From Candidatus Thiopontia autotrophica (GTDB lineage Bacteria; Pseudomonadota; Gammaproteobacteria; GCF-002020875): a stretch of DNA of 48,696 bases. The position numbers were made by a program, and so were the translations under genes. Numbering within the stretch: position 1 is the first letter of the stretch; every line of letters begins with the position of its first letter. The notes under the pieces are model-generated. The model did not search any database, was not told the origin of the DNA, and was given only the letters and a program-made list of their open reading frames with translations. This document shows, piece by piece, positions 36,413-47,844 of the stretch. Where the stretch lies: assembly GCA_014384675.1 (NCBI GenBank), contig JACNFK010000022.1, forward strand, positions 1 to 48,696, written 5' to 3'.

Positions 36413-37162
36413 TCAGACGGGATTATCTTCGTCGATAAAATGGTGCTCTATCCCAAACTGCTGGCTGATCCATCTGCCCAGAGCCTGTACACCACCTCGT
36501 TCTGTAGCATGGTGGCCACAACTGAAGAAGCAGATCTCGCGCTCCATTGCCTCATGGTAGCTACGCTCTGATATCTCGCCCGTAAGATACGCATCCAACC
36601 CAGCCTCTGCGGCCTGTACAATATACTTCTCTGCACCTCCACTGCACCATCCAATCCTCTTTATAGGGTGCTGATGGCCCTGGATCACCAATGGGTTGCG
36701 TCCCCTCAGCCCCTCTTTGATCTTTTCCTCCAACTCCTCAACGCTAACTGCCGAGGAGAGCTCGCCATACTGCACCAGCTCCGCAGCCTCCAAGACTCCT
36801 TCGGTGGTGCACCCCAATTGTGCGGCCCACTGTGCATTATTTCCCAGCTCTGGATGGGCATCTAGTGGAAGATGGTAGGCAACAAGATTTATCTCATTTT
36901 CCAGTAACAGTTTAAGCCGTTTTCGGCTTGGGCCCACAATACGTTGATCATCCCCACTCCAGAAAAGACCATGGTGCACCAGCAACATATCTGCATTACG
37001 TTCGACAGCCCTCTCAATTACATAGAGTGATGCAGTCACTGCAGTAACAACTGAGCCTAGCTCGCCCCTGCCCTCCACCTGCAAACCGTTGGGACAGTAG
37101 TCCTGAAATTGCTCAACCTCCAGGAGGTTATCCAGTGTGGTGACCAGTTGATCTCGCTCCAT
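36413..37162 (-). CDS. NIF3-like dinuclear metal-centre protein (YbgI family)
   Basis: The 249-residue protein belongs to the NIF3/YbgI family of hexameric ring proteins with a dimetal site. DMLLVHHGLFWSGD supplies paired histidines, AYHLPLDAHPELGNN supplies further metal ligands, and SCGHHATERGGVQAL the C-terminal His-Glu pair. Biochemical function remains uncertain (GTP cyclohydrolase I type 2 annotation is unreliable). It is divergent from the degS/algW gene, an arrangement shared with pseudomonads. Confidence 0.9.
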   Translation of the reverse strand: MERDQLVTTLDNLLEVEQFQDYCPNGLQVEGRGELGSVVTAVTASLYVIERAVERNADMLLVHHGLFWSGDDQRIVGPSRKRLKLLLENEINLVAYHLPLDAHPELGNNAQWAAQLGCTTEGVLEAAELVQYGELSSAVSVEELEEKIKEGLRGRNPLVIQGHQHPIKRIGWCSGGAEKYIVQAAEAGLDAYLTGEISERSYHEAMEREICFFSCGHHATERGGVQALGRWISQQFGIEHHFIDEDNPV

Positions 37163-37224
37163 GCCATCTCCATGCTCTCTGATTCAATAGCTATTTGTAT
37201 CACAGTTTGGTTATCATCTGCAGC

Positions 37225-38361
37225 ATGAATCAACCCACCACCACAGCACTAATAAAATTGTTCACTTTTGCGCTTGCTGCGACCTTCCTCTTGATGTTGC
37301 TGCGACCAGAGCTTTTTATCCACTCCGGCCCAATAGTGGAGATTCAGCAGAGCAAAAACAGCCCTGTTGGAAGTGGTCCAGCTTCTTATGCAGATGCTGT
37401 TGCCATCGCCGCACCTGCTGTAGTCAACATCAATACAGCCAAGGTTGTAACGGAGCGCCGTATTACCCTGCTGGATGACCCGATTTTCCGCCATTTTTTT
37501 GGCGACAGATTGCGTGTTGTACCACGCAAACGTCTGGAGACCAGCCTTGGGTCTGGGGTAATAGTTAGCAGAGATGGATACATCCTGACCAACAACCATG
37601 TCATTGATGGTGCTGATGAGATCCAGATCTCACTACATGATGGACGTAGTGGAGAGGCAAAACTTATAGGTAGTGATGCAGATACTGATCTTGCCCTTCT
37701 GAAGATTGAGATGAGTGATCTCCCCGCCATAACATTTGGTCACTCCACTCCTCTCCGGGTTGGTGATGTTGCGCTGGCAATTGGAAATCCATTTGGCGTT
37801 GGACAGACTGTAACAATGGGAATTATCAGTGCTACAAACAGAAACCAGCTGGGAATAAGTAACCAGGAGAATTTTATTCAGACAGATGCTGCAATTAATC
37901 CTGGAAATTCTGGTGGTGCACTTATTGATGCATCTGGAAATCTGATTGGAGTCAATACAGCAATCTTTTCCAAAACTGGTGCCTCACACGGGATTGGTTT
38001 TGCGATACCCGTGTCCACCACACAGCATGTAATGAGACAGCTAATTGAACATGGTGTAGTACAGCGAGGATGGATAGGGGTAGAGATGCAGAATCTTACC
38101 CCGGAACTTGCTGCATCATTTGGAGTCAGTACAACTCATGGTGCAATTGTTGCAGGGTTATACCGTAATGGTCCTGCAGCAAGATCAGGATTAACCCCCG
38201 GAGATATTGTCACCCATGTTAATGGAGAGGCAATTCAGAGTGGTGAGGATGTTGCCAATATTGCACTCAATATGGAGCCCGGGTCTGTTCTTGAGTTTCG
38301 GGGGGTACACAATGGAGATACTGCGACATGGCGTATTACAATTGCCCCAAAAGAGCAGTGA
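37225..38361 (+). CDS. degS: Membrane-anchored serine protease DegS/AlgW
   Basis: Starting at the ATG at 37225 gives 378 residues: a membrane anchor (about 8-28), a protease domain with His125 (TNNHVI), Asp155 (DTDLALL) and Ser229 (NPGNSGGAL), and one PDZ domain (about 275-378). This is the layout of DegS/AlgW, the protease that makes the first cut in anti-sigma factor RseA/MucA in the envelope-stress response. Location next to NIF3 and hisC matches algW of Pseudomonas. The open frame extends 30 bases further upstream without family similarity. Confidence 0.93.
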   Translation: MNQPTTTALIKLFTFALAATFLLMLLRPELFIHSGPIVEIQQSKNSPVGSGPASYADAVAIAAPAVVNINTAKVVTERRITLLDDPIFRHFFGDRLRVVPRKRLETSLGSGVIVSRDGYILTNNHVIDGADEIQISLHDGRSGEAKLIGSDADTDLALLKIEMSDLPAITFGHSTPLRVGDVALAIGNPFGVGQTVTMGIISATNRNQLGISNQENFIQTDAAINPGNSGGALIDASGNLIGVNTAIFSKTGASHGIGFAIPVSTTQHVMRQLIEHGVVQRGWIGVEMQNLTPELAASFGVSTTHGAIVAGLYRNGPAARSGLTPGDIVTHVNGEAIQSGEDVANIALNMEPGSVLEFRGVHNGDTATWRITIAPKEQ

Positions 38362-39435
38362 TCAGATCGCAGCAAGTCCTGCCTTCAAGGCGTCCATAAA
38401 TTTGCCATTCTCTTCTGCCGTACTGACCGTTACCCGCAGACAATCAGCCAACGCACCACCAGCAGGGCTCATGTTCTTTATCAGCACACCACGATCCTTG
38501 ATCTCCTTAAAGAGTTTATCTGCACAACCTGGAGCAACCCTGAACAGAATAAAGTTCGCCTGACTTGGATATACTTGTTCGATATATTTAATTACTGCCA
38601 TCTTTTCAAGCAGATCGTCACGGTTATGTCGTAACTGTTCAGCCTGGCTGTGCAGCACTGATGAGTGCTGAAGAATGAAACTTGCCGCATGCTGGGTCAA
38701 TACATTGATATTGTATGGTAGCCGTACCTTGTTGATCTCTCTAATCCATTTCGGATCACCTGCCATCAGGCCCAGACGTAGCCCAGCTAGCCCCATCTTG
38801 GAGACTGTGCGCATTACCAGAAGATTTTCATGCTCCGGTATATGTCCCATAAAACTCTCTTCGGCAAAAACATGATAAGCCTCATCAACCACTACAAAAC
38901 CTGGGGCAACATGAAGAATTTTCCGGATATCATCAGCGCTCCATAAATTCCCTGTTGGGTTATTTGGGTATGCAAGGAATACAACAGCCGGCTGATACTG
39001 TTCAATCGCCTTAACCAATGCATCCATATCAAGATTGAAGTTGCTATCCAGCGGTATGCCGACAAAATCCATGCCGACAAAACTGGTGATCATCTTGTAC
39101 ATTACGAAGGTTGGCTCTGGAGCCAAAACAGTCCGTCCCGACTCAGCAACAGCCATCAACAACATCTGAATCAACTCGTCAGAACCATTACCCAGCACAA
39201 TCTCACAGCCATCTGGCACCCCCATCTCCTGGCTAATCTGCAGAGAGAGTTCACGAGCTGCTGGATCCGGATAGCGGTTTATCTCTACACTACCGACCGA
39301 ATCAAGCCACTCCTGCTGCAGTGGTTCTGGCCAGTGATACGGGTTCTCCATTGCATCCAGCTTTATCCAGTCACCCGGGTCTGGCACATGGTATGCAGAG
39401 AGCGCTTGAATCTCTGATCTGATCCACTGCTTCAT
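38362..39435 (-). CDS. hisC: Histidinol-phosphate aminotransferase
   Basis: The 357-residue PLP enzyme converts imidazole acetol phosphate to histidinol phosphate. NPNNPTG-type YPNNPTGNLW (156-165), VVDEAYHVF (182-190) and the Schiff-base Lys213 in RTVSKMGLAGLRLG are the aminotransferase motifs; GNGSDELI is also typical of HisC. It is convergent with degS with adjacent stop codons. It is separated from hisD by 208 bp holding a complete miniature element. Confidence 0.95.
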   Translation of the reverse strand: MKQWIRSEIQALSAYHVPDPGDWIKLDAMENPYHWPEPLQQEWLDSVGSVEINRYPDPAARELSLQISQEMGVPDGCEIVLGNGSDELIQMLLMAVAESGRTVLAPEPTFVMYKMITSFVGMDFVGIPLDSNFNLDMDALVKAIEQYQPAVVFLAYPNNPTGNLWSADDIRKILHVAPGFVVVDEAYHVFAEESFMGHIPEHENLLVMRTVSKMGLAGLRLGLMAGDPKWIREINKVRLPYNINVLTQHAASFILQHSSVLHSQAEQLRHNRDDLLEKMAVIKYIEQVYPSQANFILFRVAPGCADKLFKEIKDRGVLIKNMSPAGGALADCLRVTVSTAEENGKFMDALKAGLAAI

Positions 39436-39454
39436 AAGGATCTATCCAGAGTAG

Positions 39455-39603
39455 GGAACCTCTGAAAAAGCTTAATGGGATGGGGGTTTGGGGGAAGGGC
39501 TCTATAGGTGTTGTTGTAACATACTGAACCATAACCCTTCCCCCATAGAATAACTTGTAAGGGAGATCTGATTGGGTCACGAAGTGACTTAATTAGAGCT
39601 GCT
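39455..39603. mobile_element. IS5-type miniature element, copy 2 (149 bp), between hisD and hisC
   Basis: It is the inverted counterpart of 15743-15891, with the same length, starting GGAACCTCTGAAAAAG and ending near GACTTAATTAGAG. The flanks GTAG (39451-39454) and CTAG (39604-39607) look like a target duplication with one change. It lies inside the his gene run and would be transcribed as part of the hisD-hisC mRNA. Confidence 0.85.
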
Positions 39604-39643
39604 CTAGCCACAGGGAATTGACTGTTACGAAGAGTAAGCGCCA

Positions 39644-40936
39644 TTATTTGTTGATTCTATATTCTGCAGAGCGGGCATGTGCCGTCAATCCCTCTCCTCG
39701 CGCCAGGATAGATGCGGTTTTACCAAGCTCTGATGAGCCTTCAGCAGAACACATTATCAGACTTGAGCGCTTCTGGAAGTCATAAACTCCAAGTGGCGAT
39801 GAGAACCTTGCGGTTCTGGATGTTGGCAACACATGGTTAGGGCCGGCACAGTAGTCTCCAAGTGCCTCCGCTGTATAGCGCCCCATAAATATCGCCCCTG
39901 CATGACGAATACCTGGCAGTAGCGCCTGTGGATCATCTACCGAAAGCTCCAGATGCTCTGGTGCGATGTAGTTGGTTACCTCAAGTGCCTGCTCCATATT
40001 TTCCACCTGAATCAGTGCGCCACGGTCTGCAAGTGCAGTACGAATAATATCTGCACGCTCCATCCCATCCAGCAGTTTTTCTATACTCTGCTCAACCGCA
40101 TCCAGAAAACCTGTGTCCGGTGATATCAGAATTGATTGTGCATCCTCATCATGCTCAGCCTGGGAGAAGAGGTCCATAGCAATCCAGTCCGGATCTGTCT
40201 TGCCATCACAGACCACCAGAATCTCTGAAGGGCCTGCAATCATGTCAATACCCACGCTACCAAATACCATACCCTTGGCTGTAGCAACGTAGATATTTCC
40301 CGGGCCCACAATCTTGTCAACCTGGGGAATTGTCTCTGTACCATATGCCAGAGCCGCCACAGCCTGTGCCCCGCCAACAGTATAGACCTGATCTACGCTG
40401 GAAATTGCGGCAGCAGCCAAAACCAGCTCATTGACTGTACCATCCGGGGTGGGTACTACCATAATCAGCTCTTCAACCCCGGCCACCTTGGCGGGAATTG
40501 CGTTCATCAGCACAGATGATGGATATGCCGCCTTGCCTCCAGGCACATAGAGCCCTACTCTATCCAGCGGGGTAACCTGCTGTCCAAGTATTGTGCCGTC
40601 TTCCTCGGTATAGCTCCAGGATTCCACCTTCTGATGCTGGTGGTAAAGACGCACCCGTTCAGCCGCATGCTCCAGAGCACCGCGCTGATCATCAGGCAGA
40701 TCATCCAGCGCCCGCTGTAATCTCTCTTGAGATAGAGTTAGTGCCCCCATATCATCTACCGAAAGCCGATCAAAACGGTTGGTATATTCGACTAGCGCCT
40801 CGTCTCCGCGCTTGCGAACCTCCAACAGAACCTCTTTTACAGTCTGATGAACCTGCTCATTAGATACGCCTTCCCAGGCCAACAGCTGCTCCAGCTCTTT
40901 CTGAAAGTTGTTATCTAATTTGTTTAAGCGCCTCAT
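39644..40936 (-). CDS. hisD: Histidinol dehydrogenase
   Basis: The 430-residue zinc enzyme oxidises histidinol to histidine in two NAD-dependent steps. [31 protein letters not shown] is summarised by [32 protein letters not shown] (zinc-binding Gln and His) and [18 protein letters not shown] complete the signature. The start overlaps the hisG stop by one base. Confidence 0.96.
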   Translation of the reverse strand: MRRLNKLDNNFQKELEQLLAWEGVSNEQVHQTVKEVLLEVRKRGDEALVEYTNRFDRLSVDDMGALTLSQERLQRALDDLPDDQRGALEHAAERVRLYHQHQKVESWSYTEEDGTILGQQVTPLDRVGLYVPGGKAAYPSSVLMNAIPAKVAGVEELIMVVPTPDGTVNELVLAAAAISSVDQVYTVGGAQAVAALAYGTETIPQVDKIVGPGNIYVATAKGMVFGSVGIDMIAGPSEILVVCDGKTDPDWIAMDLFSQAEHDEDAQSILISPDTGFLDAVEQSIEKLLDGMERADIIRTALADRGALIQVENMEQALEVTNYIAPEHLELSVDDPQALLPGIRHAGAIFMGRYTAEALGDYCAGPNHVLPTSRTARFSSPLGVYDFQKRSSLIMCSAEGSSELGKTASILARGEGLTAHARSAEYRINK

Positions 40937-41583
40937 TAGTTAACCTCTTGCTGCTGCTCTACCGCATCAGATATTTTCTGAATAAGATCCTTAACCTGTT
41001 GACTCTTCATCTTCATCGATGCCTTATTTACTACCAGCCTGGAGCTGATCTGTGCGATCTCTTCAAGTGGCTCCAGACCATTAGCCTTCAGAGTATTTCC
41101 TGTCTCTACCAGATCCACAATACAGTCAGCAAGCCCGACCAGCGGGGCCAGCTCCATTGCTCCGTAAAGTTTGATAATCTCGACCTGCTGCCCAAGTGAT
41201 GCAAAATAATTTCTGGCCGAGTTTACATATTTAGTGGCTATCCGCATTCGACCATCAGGTGCAGGTGCACCAACTACTCCAGCTGTCATCATTCGGCAAC
41301 GTGCTATCCTCAGATCCAGAGGCTCATAGAGATTACTGCTGCCATACTCCATCAGCACATCCTTGCCCGCTACTCCCAAATCTGCCACGCCCCTCTCCAC
41401 AAAAGTCGGCACATCGGTTGCTCTGATTACAACCACCTTTACATGCTCCAGATTTGTATCAAGAATCAATTTTCTGCTGGTAACTGGATCATCAACAGGA
41501 CGAATCCCGGCCGCCTCCAACAGAGGCAGGGTATCCTTGTATATGCGCCCCTTGGAGAGGGCAATTGTCAATGGCTTGTTCAT
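40936..41583 (-). CDS. hisG: ATP phosphoribosyltransferase, short form
   Basis: The 215-residue protein is the short HisG (HisGs), which lacks the C-terminal regulatory domain and needs HisZ for activity and histidine feedback. Core motifs are [39 protein letters not shown], and [14 protein letters not shown], the PRPP site. hisZ is not in the window. It lies 32 bp downstream of murA, as in pseudomonads. Confidence 0.94.
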   Translation of the reverse strand: MNKPLTIALSKGRIYKDTLPLLEAAGIRPVDDPVTSRKLILDTNLEHVKVVVIRATDVPTFVERGVADLGVAGKDVLMEYGSSNLYEPLDLRIARCRMMTAGVVGAPAPDGRMRIATKYVNSARNYFASLGQQVEIIKLYGAMELAPLVGLADCIVDLVETGNTLKANGLEPLEEIAQISSRLVVNKASMKMKSQQVKDLIQKISDAVEQQQEVN

Positions 41584-41615
41584 CTCTCTATTGTAACTGA
41601 TTGGCCTGGCAAATT

Positions 41616-42884
<1,269 letters not shown>

Positions 42885-43667
42885 CTACCCCCTTAGTTTG
42901 TAACCGGAACGAAGCATTCCAATGGAGAGCAGTGAGAGTGCGGTAAAAAACATGAACGCAACCACCATACTCTGTATATGACTAACATCAGACACTCCAA
43001 GAAACCCATACCTGAAACCATCAATCATATAAAATACCGGGTTATAGGCGGATATTTGCTGCCAAAAAGGTGGGAGATCCTGAATGGAGTAGAACACACC
43101 GCTCAGAAAGGTTAGTGGCAAAATAATGAAGTTTTGAAATGCTGAGAGGTGGTCATATTTATCCGACCAGATTCCAGCTATCACCCCCATCGCACCCATC
43201 ACTCCGCTTGAGAGTGTTGCAAATAACAGAATCAATGCTACAGAGTAGATCTCCACATCCACCAACAGTGCCGCCACTGCCATAACCCCTATTCCCACCA
43301 CTAACCCCCTGAGAATTGCAGCAGCAACGAAGGCAATATAGAACTCAAAAGATGAGAGAGGGGCCAGCAGCACAAATATGATATTTCCATTCATCTTGGA
43401 CTGCAGAATACTGGACGATCCATTGGCAAATGCATTTTGAGCCAAGGCCATCATGACCAACCCAGGGATCAAAAAACTGCTGTAGCTATGCCCTTCATAG
43501 ACCACTACTGCCTCCTCAAAGACCACTCCGAAAACCAGCAGATAGAGCAGAGTTGATACTGTTGGGGCCAATACTGTCTGTACAAAAACCTTGAGGAACC
43601 GCCACACCTCCTTGCGGAACAGGGTCCAACAGCCATATAAATTTTGTGGTTTAACTCTATTGATCAT
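42885..43667 (-). CDS. ABC-2 type transporter permease (YadH-like)
   Basis: The 260-residue membrane protein has six predicted helices, with SSFLIPGLVMMALAQNAF and the ABC-2 signature FQNFIILPLTFLSGVFYSIQDLPP before a last pair of helices. It pairs with the ATPase gene directly upstream. I chose the ATG at 43667; a GTG one codon earlier is also possible and overlaps the ATPase stop. Exported substrate is unknown. Confidence 0.9.
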   Translation of the reverse strand: MINRVKPQNLYGCWTLFRKEVWRFLKVFVQTVLAPTVSTLLYLLVFGVVFEEAVVVYEGHSYSSFLIPGLVMMALAQNAFANGSSSILQSKMNGNIIFVLLAPLSSFEFYIAFVAAAILRGLVVGIGVMAVAALLVDVEIYSVALILLFATLSSGVMGAMGVIAGIWSDKYDHLSAFQNFIILPLTFLSGVFYSIQDLPPFWQQISAYNPVFYMIDGFRYGFLGVSDVSHIQSMVVAFMFFTALSLLSIGMLRSGYKLRG

Positions 43668-43669
43668 CA

Positions 43670-44584
43670 CTAATCCCCGGTCAGATCCAGAAACACCTCT
43701 TCCAGAGTTGGCTCACGAATCTGTAACTGATGACTATCGACTCCCAGCTCTGTCAACTGCTGCAACAGTTGCTGCTTATCCTGCTCTACACGGGAGAGAC
43801 GGATCTCTGTTCGGCTCCTGCTCCTGGAGATGACAGCAGACTCAATATTTGTCGGAAGCCCATAATTCGGATCTGGCATTTTTCCCACCACCGCCACTTG
43901 CCACGAACTTTGTGAGATCAGTTCCTGCTTGTCACTTAGCGCAACGAGAGCTCCCCTGTTCAGAATGGCAATACGATCACACATCGACTCTGCCTCCTCC
44001 AGATAGTGAGTCGTAAGCAGAATTGTATGGCCCTCTTTATGGAGACGATGCGCAAAATCCCACAGTGCCCGGCGCAGCTCCACATCTACCCCGGCTGTCG
44101 GCTCATCCAGCACCACTACAGGCGGGCGATGAACCAGTGCCTGGGCAATCAACACACGACGCTTCATCCCTCCCGAGAGGTTATGCAGGTTCTCATCTCT
44201 TTTATCAGACAGCTTGAGGGTATCCAGCAACTCCTCCAGCCACTGCCTATTCTCTCTTCCCAGTCCAAAATATCCAGACTGAATCTTCAACATTTCCCAC
44301 ACCGTGAAGAATGGATCGTAGACCAGCTCTTGAGGCACAACACCTATCTGACTTCTGGAGTGGCGATATTGGGTCACCACATCATACCCCATCACCTTGA
44401 CCTGACCTGCAGTAGGCCTAACCAGCCCCCCCATGATATTTATAAGGGTTGATTTTCCTGCGCCATTAGGGCCCAGCAGGCCAAAAAACTCTCCCTGCTC
44501 CACACTAAAACCAACTCCTCGCAGGGCATTAGTAGCACCAAACTGCTTCTGAACCTGAACTATATCAAGTGCCAGAGAACTCAT
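43670..44584 (-). CDS. ABC transporter ATPase (YadG/CcmA-like)
   Basis: The 304-residue ATPase has Walker A GPNGAGKSTLI, signature LSGGMKRRV, Walker B VVVLDEPTAGVD and the H-loop TTHYLEEAE. The C-terminal extension (about 220-304) is of the DrrA/YadG type. It overlaps mlaB by 20 bp and the permease gene at its end, placing an ABC-2 exporter within the mla transcript. Role in lipid or polysaccharide export is inference. Confidence 0.92.
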   Translation of the reverse strand: MSSLALDIVQVQKQFGATNALRGVGFSVEQGEFFGLLGPNGAGKSTLINIMGGLVRPTAGQVKVMGYDVVTQYRHSRSQIGVVPQELVYDPFFTVWEMLKIQSGYFGLGRENRQWLEELLDTLKLSDKRDENLHNLSGGMKRRVLIAQALVHRPPVVVLDEPTAGVDVELRRALWDFAHRLHKEGHTILLTTHYLEEAESMCDRIAILNRGALVALSDKQELISQSSWQVAVVGKMPDPNYGLPTNIESAVISRSRSRTEIRLSRVEQDKQQLLQQLTELGVDSHQLQIREPTLEEVFLDLTGD

Positions 44585-44873
44585 TCAGGATCCCATCCAC
44601 ACCACTCACCTGGGCCAGCCCCTCAAGCTTGTAAGGAACGTTCAAAAACCGGACCACCCGTTGATCTCTCTTCATCTGACGAAGCCACTCGATCAACAGT
44701 GCAAGCCCTGCACTATCTACACGCCTAACTCCTCCAAGGTCGACCACAAGATCGCCATGATTTCCAAAATAGTTGGTGGAGTCACGTAGAGCCTCTCTGG
44801 CAGTGGAGAACGTCATCTCCCCTTTAAGAAGAATATGGTGTTCTGATTCGACAACAAATGACAGGCTACTCAC
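44565..44873 (-). CDS. mlaB: STAS-domain protein MlaB
   Basis: This 102-residue cytosolic STAS protein supports the MlaFE ABC complex in retrograde phospholipid transport. VDLGGVRRVDSAGLALLIEWLRQ is the conserved region with the DSAG loop. It starts at a GTG overlapping the mlaC stop (GTGA) and overlaps the ABC ATPase gene by 20 bp. Confidence 0.88.
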   Translation of the reverse strand: MSSLSFVVESEHHILLKGEMTFSTAREALRDSTNYFGNHGDLVVDLGGVRRVDSAGLALLIEWLRQMKRDQRVVRFLNVPYKLEGLAQVSGVDGILNEFSGT

Positions 44874-45523
44874 CCCTGCTCCTCAGCTATTTTATTGCCA
44901 TCATTATTGTTGTGAGTTGAGAGACGTTTGATCAAACCATCCAGTCCAACCTTGCGAATCTCTGCCGCAAAACTGGAGCGATAGTTCTTCACCAGACTGA
45001 CTCCATCAATAATAATATCGAACACCTTCCACTCTTTCTGCTTGTCCTGACGAACCTGGAACAGAACAGGAATCGGTGGCCCTCCATTACCTCCAGAGAA
45101 TTCTGCACGTACCACTGCATCCTTGCGTTTTGGATTGCGATGAAATGGTTTAAAGGTGACACTTTTGCCTCGAAACTCAACCAGTGCGCCCGCATAGGTG
45201 CGGATCAACATACCGGCAAACTCATCCATAAACTGTTGGCGCTGCTCTGCTGTTGCCTTGCGCCAGCTTTTTCCAATAATCCAGCGTGACATGAGTTTCA
45301 TATCCATATGTGGAATAACAAACTCATTAACCAACATTCTGGCAACCTGCTGCGTATGGGCAGGGTCTGTTTTCATTAGATCCTCCTCCAGCAGAAGCTG
45401 ATCCATCACCTGTTCGGTCAGATTTCTGATCATCACATCTGGCCCCTCTTCTGCTGACACAGACGTACTGAACAGCAACCACGCCATCAGAAACCAGGCT
45501 AATTTGCCATATCTGATTGTCAT
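44870..45523 (-). CDS. mlaC: Periplasmic phospholipid-binding protein MlaC
   Basis: From the ATG at 45523 the product is 217 residues, beginning MTIRYGKLAWFLMAWLLF, a signal peptide ending near VSAEE. The AAGGAG just before the mlaD stop fits this start better than the GTG/ATG pair 9-12 bases upstream. The MlaC domain includes MDMKLMSRWIIGKSWRKATAEQR, a RTYAGALVEFRGKSVTF segment and WKVFDIIIDGVSLVKNYRSSF. It shuttles phospholipid between the outer-membrane and inner-membrane Mla complexes. Confidence 0.92.
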   Translation of the reverse strand: MTIRYGKLAWFLMAWLLFSTSVSAEEGPDVMIRNLTEQVMDQLLLEEDLMKTDPAHTQQVARMLVNEFVIPHMDMKLMSRWIIGKSWRKATAEQRQQFMDEFAGMLIRTYAGALVEFRGKSVTFKPFHRNPKRKDAVVRAEFSGGNGGPPIPVLFQVRQDKQKEWKVFDIIIDGVSLVKNYRSSFAAEIRKVGLDGLIKRLSTHNNNDGNKIAEEQG

Positions 45524-45531
45524 GAACCACA

Positions 45532-46125
45532 TCACTCCTTGTCCACCTGATTAAAGAGGAATTGTCCTATCACCTGTTCCAGAGCAATTGATGATTGCGT
45601 CATCCTGATCTCATCGCCGGGAAGAAGGAATGTTGCGCCCCCACCACCAGGCTCTATACCAACATACTGCTCACCCAACATGCCTGCTGTCAGAATTGAT
45701 GCTGCCGCATCCTCATACAACACCGTAGCACACTCAGGAAACAGTACTGCCTCGCTATCTTCAGGTGGCTCATCTCCGCACAAGACCAGTATTGGCACTC
45801 CATCTTTATCCAGTATCTGTTCTCCAGACTCAGTCACTCTCTGTAGAGAGAGCTTTTCCGGATCAATCCTCATCTCTACAATTGCCCGGTACTCCAGATT
45901 ATCGAGATAAACATCGGTAACCCTGCCAACCTGAACACCTGCCATGGTCACTGGTGCACGCACCTTGAGGCCACCAATCTCATCGAAACGGGCTTCCAGT
46001 CGATATCCAGAGTCACTATTGTAGCTACTCAAATTTCCAACATAGAAGGCCAACACAAGCAGGGCAACTATTCCCAACCCTGCAAAGAGTCCCACCCAGA
46101 TTTCTACTGTTCTTTCCTGTCCCAT
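45532..46125 (-). CDS. mlaD: MCE-domain protein MlaD with an unusual insertion
   Basis: The 197-residue protein has a membrane anchor (about 10-30) and an MCE domain: ARFDEIGGLKVRAPVTMAGVQVGRV (41-70) and TAGMLGEQYVGIEPG (146-160), ending QVIGQFLFNQ. Compared with E. coli MlaD, about 40 residues (roughly 94-135) are inserted between the two halves of the MCE barrel. The insert is acidic and has two cysteines (116 and 132). It forms the periplasmic hexameric ring that passes lipid to MlaFE. Confidence 0.93.
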   Translation of the reverse strand: MGQERTVEIWVGLFAGLGIVALLVLAFYVGNLSSYNSDSGYRLEARFDEIGGLKVRAPVTMAGVQVGRVTDVYLDNLEYRAIVEMRIDPEKLSLQRVTESGEQILDKDGVPILVLCGDEPPEDSEAVLFPECATVLYEDAAASILTAGMLGEQYVGIEPGGGGATFLLPGDEIRMTQSSIALEQVIGQFLFNQVDKE

Positions 46126-46139
46126 TCTATGTCCCGTCT

Positions 46140-46898
46140 CTACGCACTAAACATCAAAGCTGTTAAAACAAAATCAAGTCCCAATACTGCTAAAGATGCA
46201 TTCACTACTGTACGAGTTGTTGCTCTTGAGACCCCTTCTGATGTTGGTGTTGCATCATATCCCTCAAACAGGGAAATCCATATAATCACAAAACCAAACA
46301 CCACGCTCTTGATAATCCCATTCAGGATATCATCATAAAAATCTACCCGCGCCTGCATCTGTGACCAGAAGGCACCATCATCTACCCCTAGCAGTGGGAC
46401 CGCCACAAAATACCCCCCAAACACACCCAATACGGTAAATATTGCCGCAAGCAGTGGCATCGAGATAAAACCGGCCAGAAAGCGTGGGGCAATAATTCTA
46501 CGTACTGGATCCACCGCCATCATCTCCATGCCAGAGAGCTGCTCTGTCGCCTTCATCAGTCCAATCTCTGCTGTTAATGCGGAACCTGCTCGTCCAGCAT
46601 ACAGCAGTGCTGCAACCACGGGACCCAATTCACGAACCAACGAGAGAGCCACCAGCACCCCAAGCGACTCCTCTGCCCCAAAATCAACCAGTGTATTGTA
46701 GCCTTGCAACCCCAACACCATCCCTACAAAAATCCCTGCTACCACAATAATCAGCAGAGAGTGGACACCAATCCAGTAGAGCTGACGAGTTACCAACCCA
46801 AAACGGGCAATCAGGCTCCCCATACCAGCCAGCACCCTGATCAAAAAAAGTTGCCCACGCCCCACTCTTCTGAAAATAGAGAGTAACTGCATTATCAT
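46140..46898 (-). CDS. mlaE: Phospholipid ABC transporter permease MlaE
   Basis: The 252-residue permease has five to six helices and the MlaE signatures [47 protein letters not shown], and [22 protein letters not shown]. It starts within the mlaF stop region and forms the inner-membrane channel with MlaF, MlaB and MlaD. Confidence 0.95.
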   Translation of the reverse strand: MIMQLLSIFRRVGRGQLFLIRVLAGMGSLIARFGLVTRQLYWIGVHSLLIIVVAGIFVGMVLGLQGYNTLVDFGAEESLGVLVALSLVRELGPVVAALLYAGRAGSALTAEIGLMKATEQLSGMEMMAVDPVRRIIAPRFLAGFISMPLLAAIFTVLGVFGGYFVAVPLLGVDDGAFWSQMQARVDFYDDILNGIIKSVVFGFVIIWISLFEGYDATPTSEGVSRATTRTVVNASLAVLGLDFVLTALMFSA

Positions 46899-47758
46899 TA
46901 TATAGACCCCATCATCTCATCCTCAATGGACTCTGTCGGGTAGTGAAAAGGAAGCGGACCATCCGGCTCACCCTGCATAAACTGTTCTATCCATGCAGAA
47001 CTATTCTGCTTAAGCTGTTTGGGAGAGCCCTTGCCAACTATCCTGCCTTCAGCCAGCAAGTAGACATAATCGGCTATTGCCATGGTCTCCTCCACATCAT
47101 GGGAGACAATTATACTGGTTAGCCTCAAGGTCCTGTTAAGCTCACGAATAAGCTTCATCAACACCCCCATGGAGATTGGATCCTGCCCAGTAAATGGCTC
47201 ATCATACATAACCATTATTGGATCCAGGGCAATGGCACGTGCCAAAGCCACTCTACGAGCCATTCCTCCCGAAAGCTCAGAGGGCATAAGCTCCTTTGCG
47301 CCACGCAGACCAACAGCCTGGAGCTTCATCAGCACCAGATCATGAATCATTGATTCAGGAAGATCGGCATGTTCTCGTAACGGGAAAGCGACATTTTCAA
47401 AAACTGTCATATCGGTCAACAGCGCACTGCTTTGAAACAGCATTCCCATACGCTTACGCAGAGAGTAGAGCAAGTTGTGGTCAAGCTCAGAGATATTTTT
47501 ACCATCAACATGAACTGTTCCGGCTAAAGGCGATAGCTGCCCTCCAATAAGACGTAACAGCGTGGTCTTGCCAGTTCCGCTTGGCCCCATAATGGCAACA
47601 ATTTTACCTCTGTGGATATCAAGGTTGATCCCCTGAAACAGCGGCAGATTATCACCATTGCGACTTTCGTGAGCAAACTCCAGATCTCGAATACGCACCA
47701 GCACATCTGGACGCCTTCTTTTCTGGGGTTTTCTTGTCTGTCTGTATGATTTTGGCAC
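46898..47758 (-). CDS. mlaF: Phospholipid ABC transporter ATPase MlaF
   Basis: The 286-residue ATPase has Walker [13 protein letters not shown], the [15 protein letters not shown] signature, Walker [15 protein letters not shown] and the switch His in VSHDVEE. A basic N-terminal extension of about 18 residues precedes the domain; the start is a GTG. It powers the Mla system. It is the first gene of the cluster, with an 86-bp gap to the DUF72-like gene. Confidence 0.94.
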   Translation of the reverse strand: MPKSYRQTRKPQKRRRPDVLVRIRDLEFAHESRNGDNLPLFQGINLDIHRGKIVAIMGPSGTGKTTLLRLIGGQLSPLAGTVHVDGKNISELDHNLLYSLRKRMGMLFQSSALLTDMTVFENVAFPLREHADLPESMIHDLVLMKLQAVGLRGAKELMPSELSGGMARRVALARAIALDPIMVMYDEPFTGQDPISMGVLMKLIRELNRTLRLTSIIVSHDVEETMAIADYVYLLAEGRIVGKGSPKQLKQNSSAWIEQFMQGEPDGPLPFHYPTESIEDEMMGSI

Positions 47759-47844
47759 CAGTTGCTCACTAAATGGAAAAGGTAATCTGAATCTGGTAAA
47801 GAATTATGCCCAACCTGTAACGTAGAGGCTAATTGTAGTCAATA

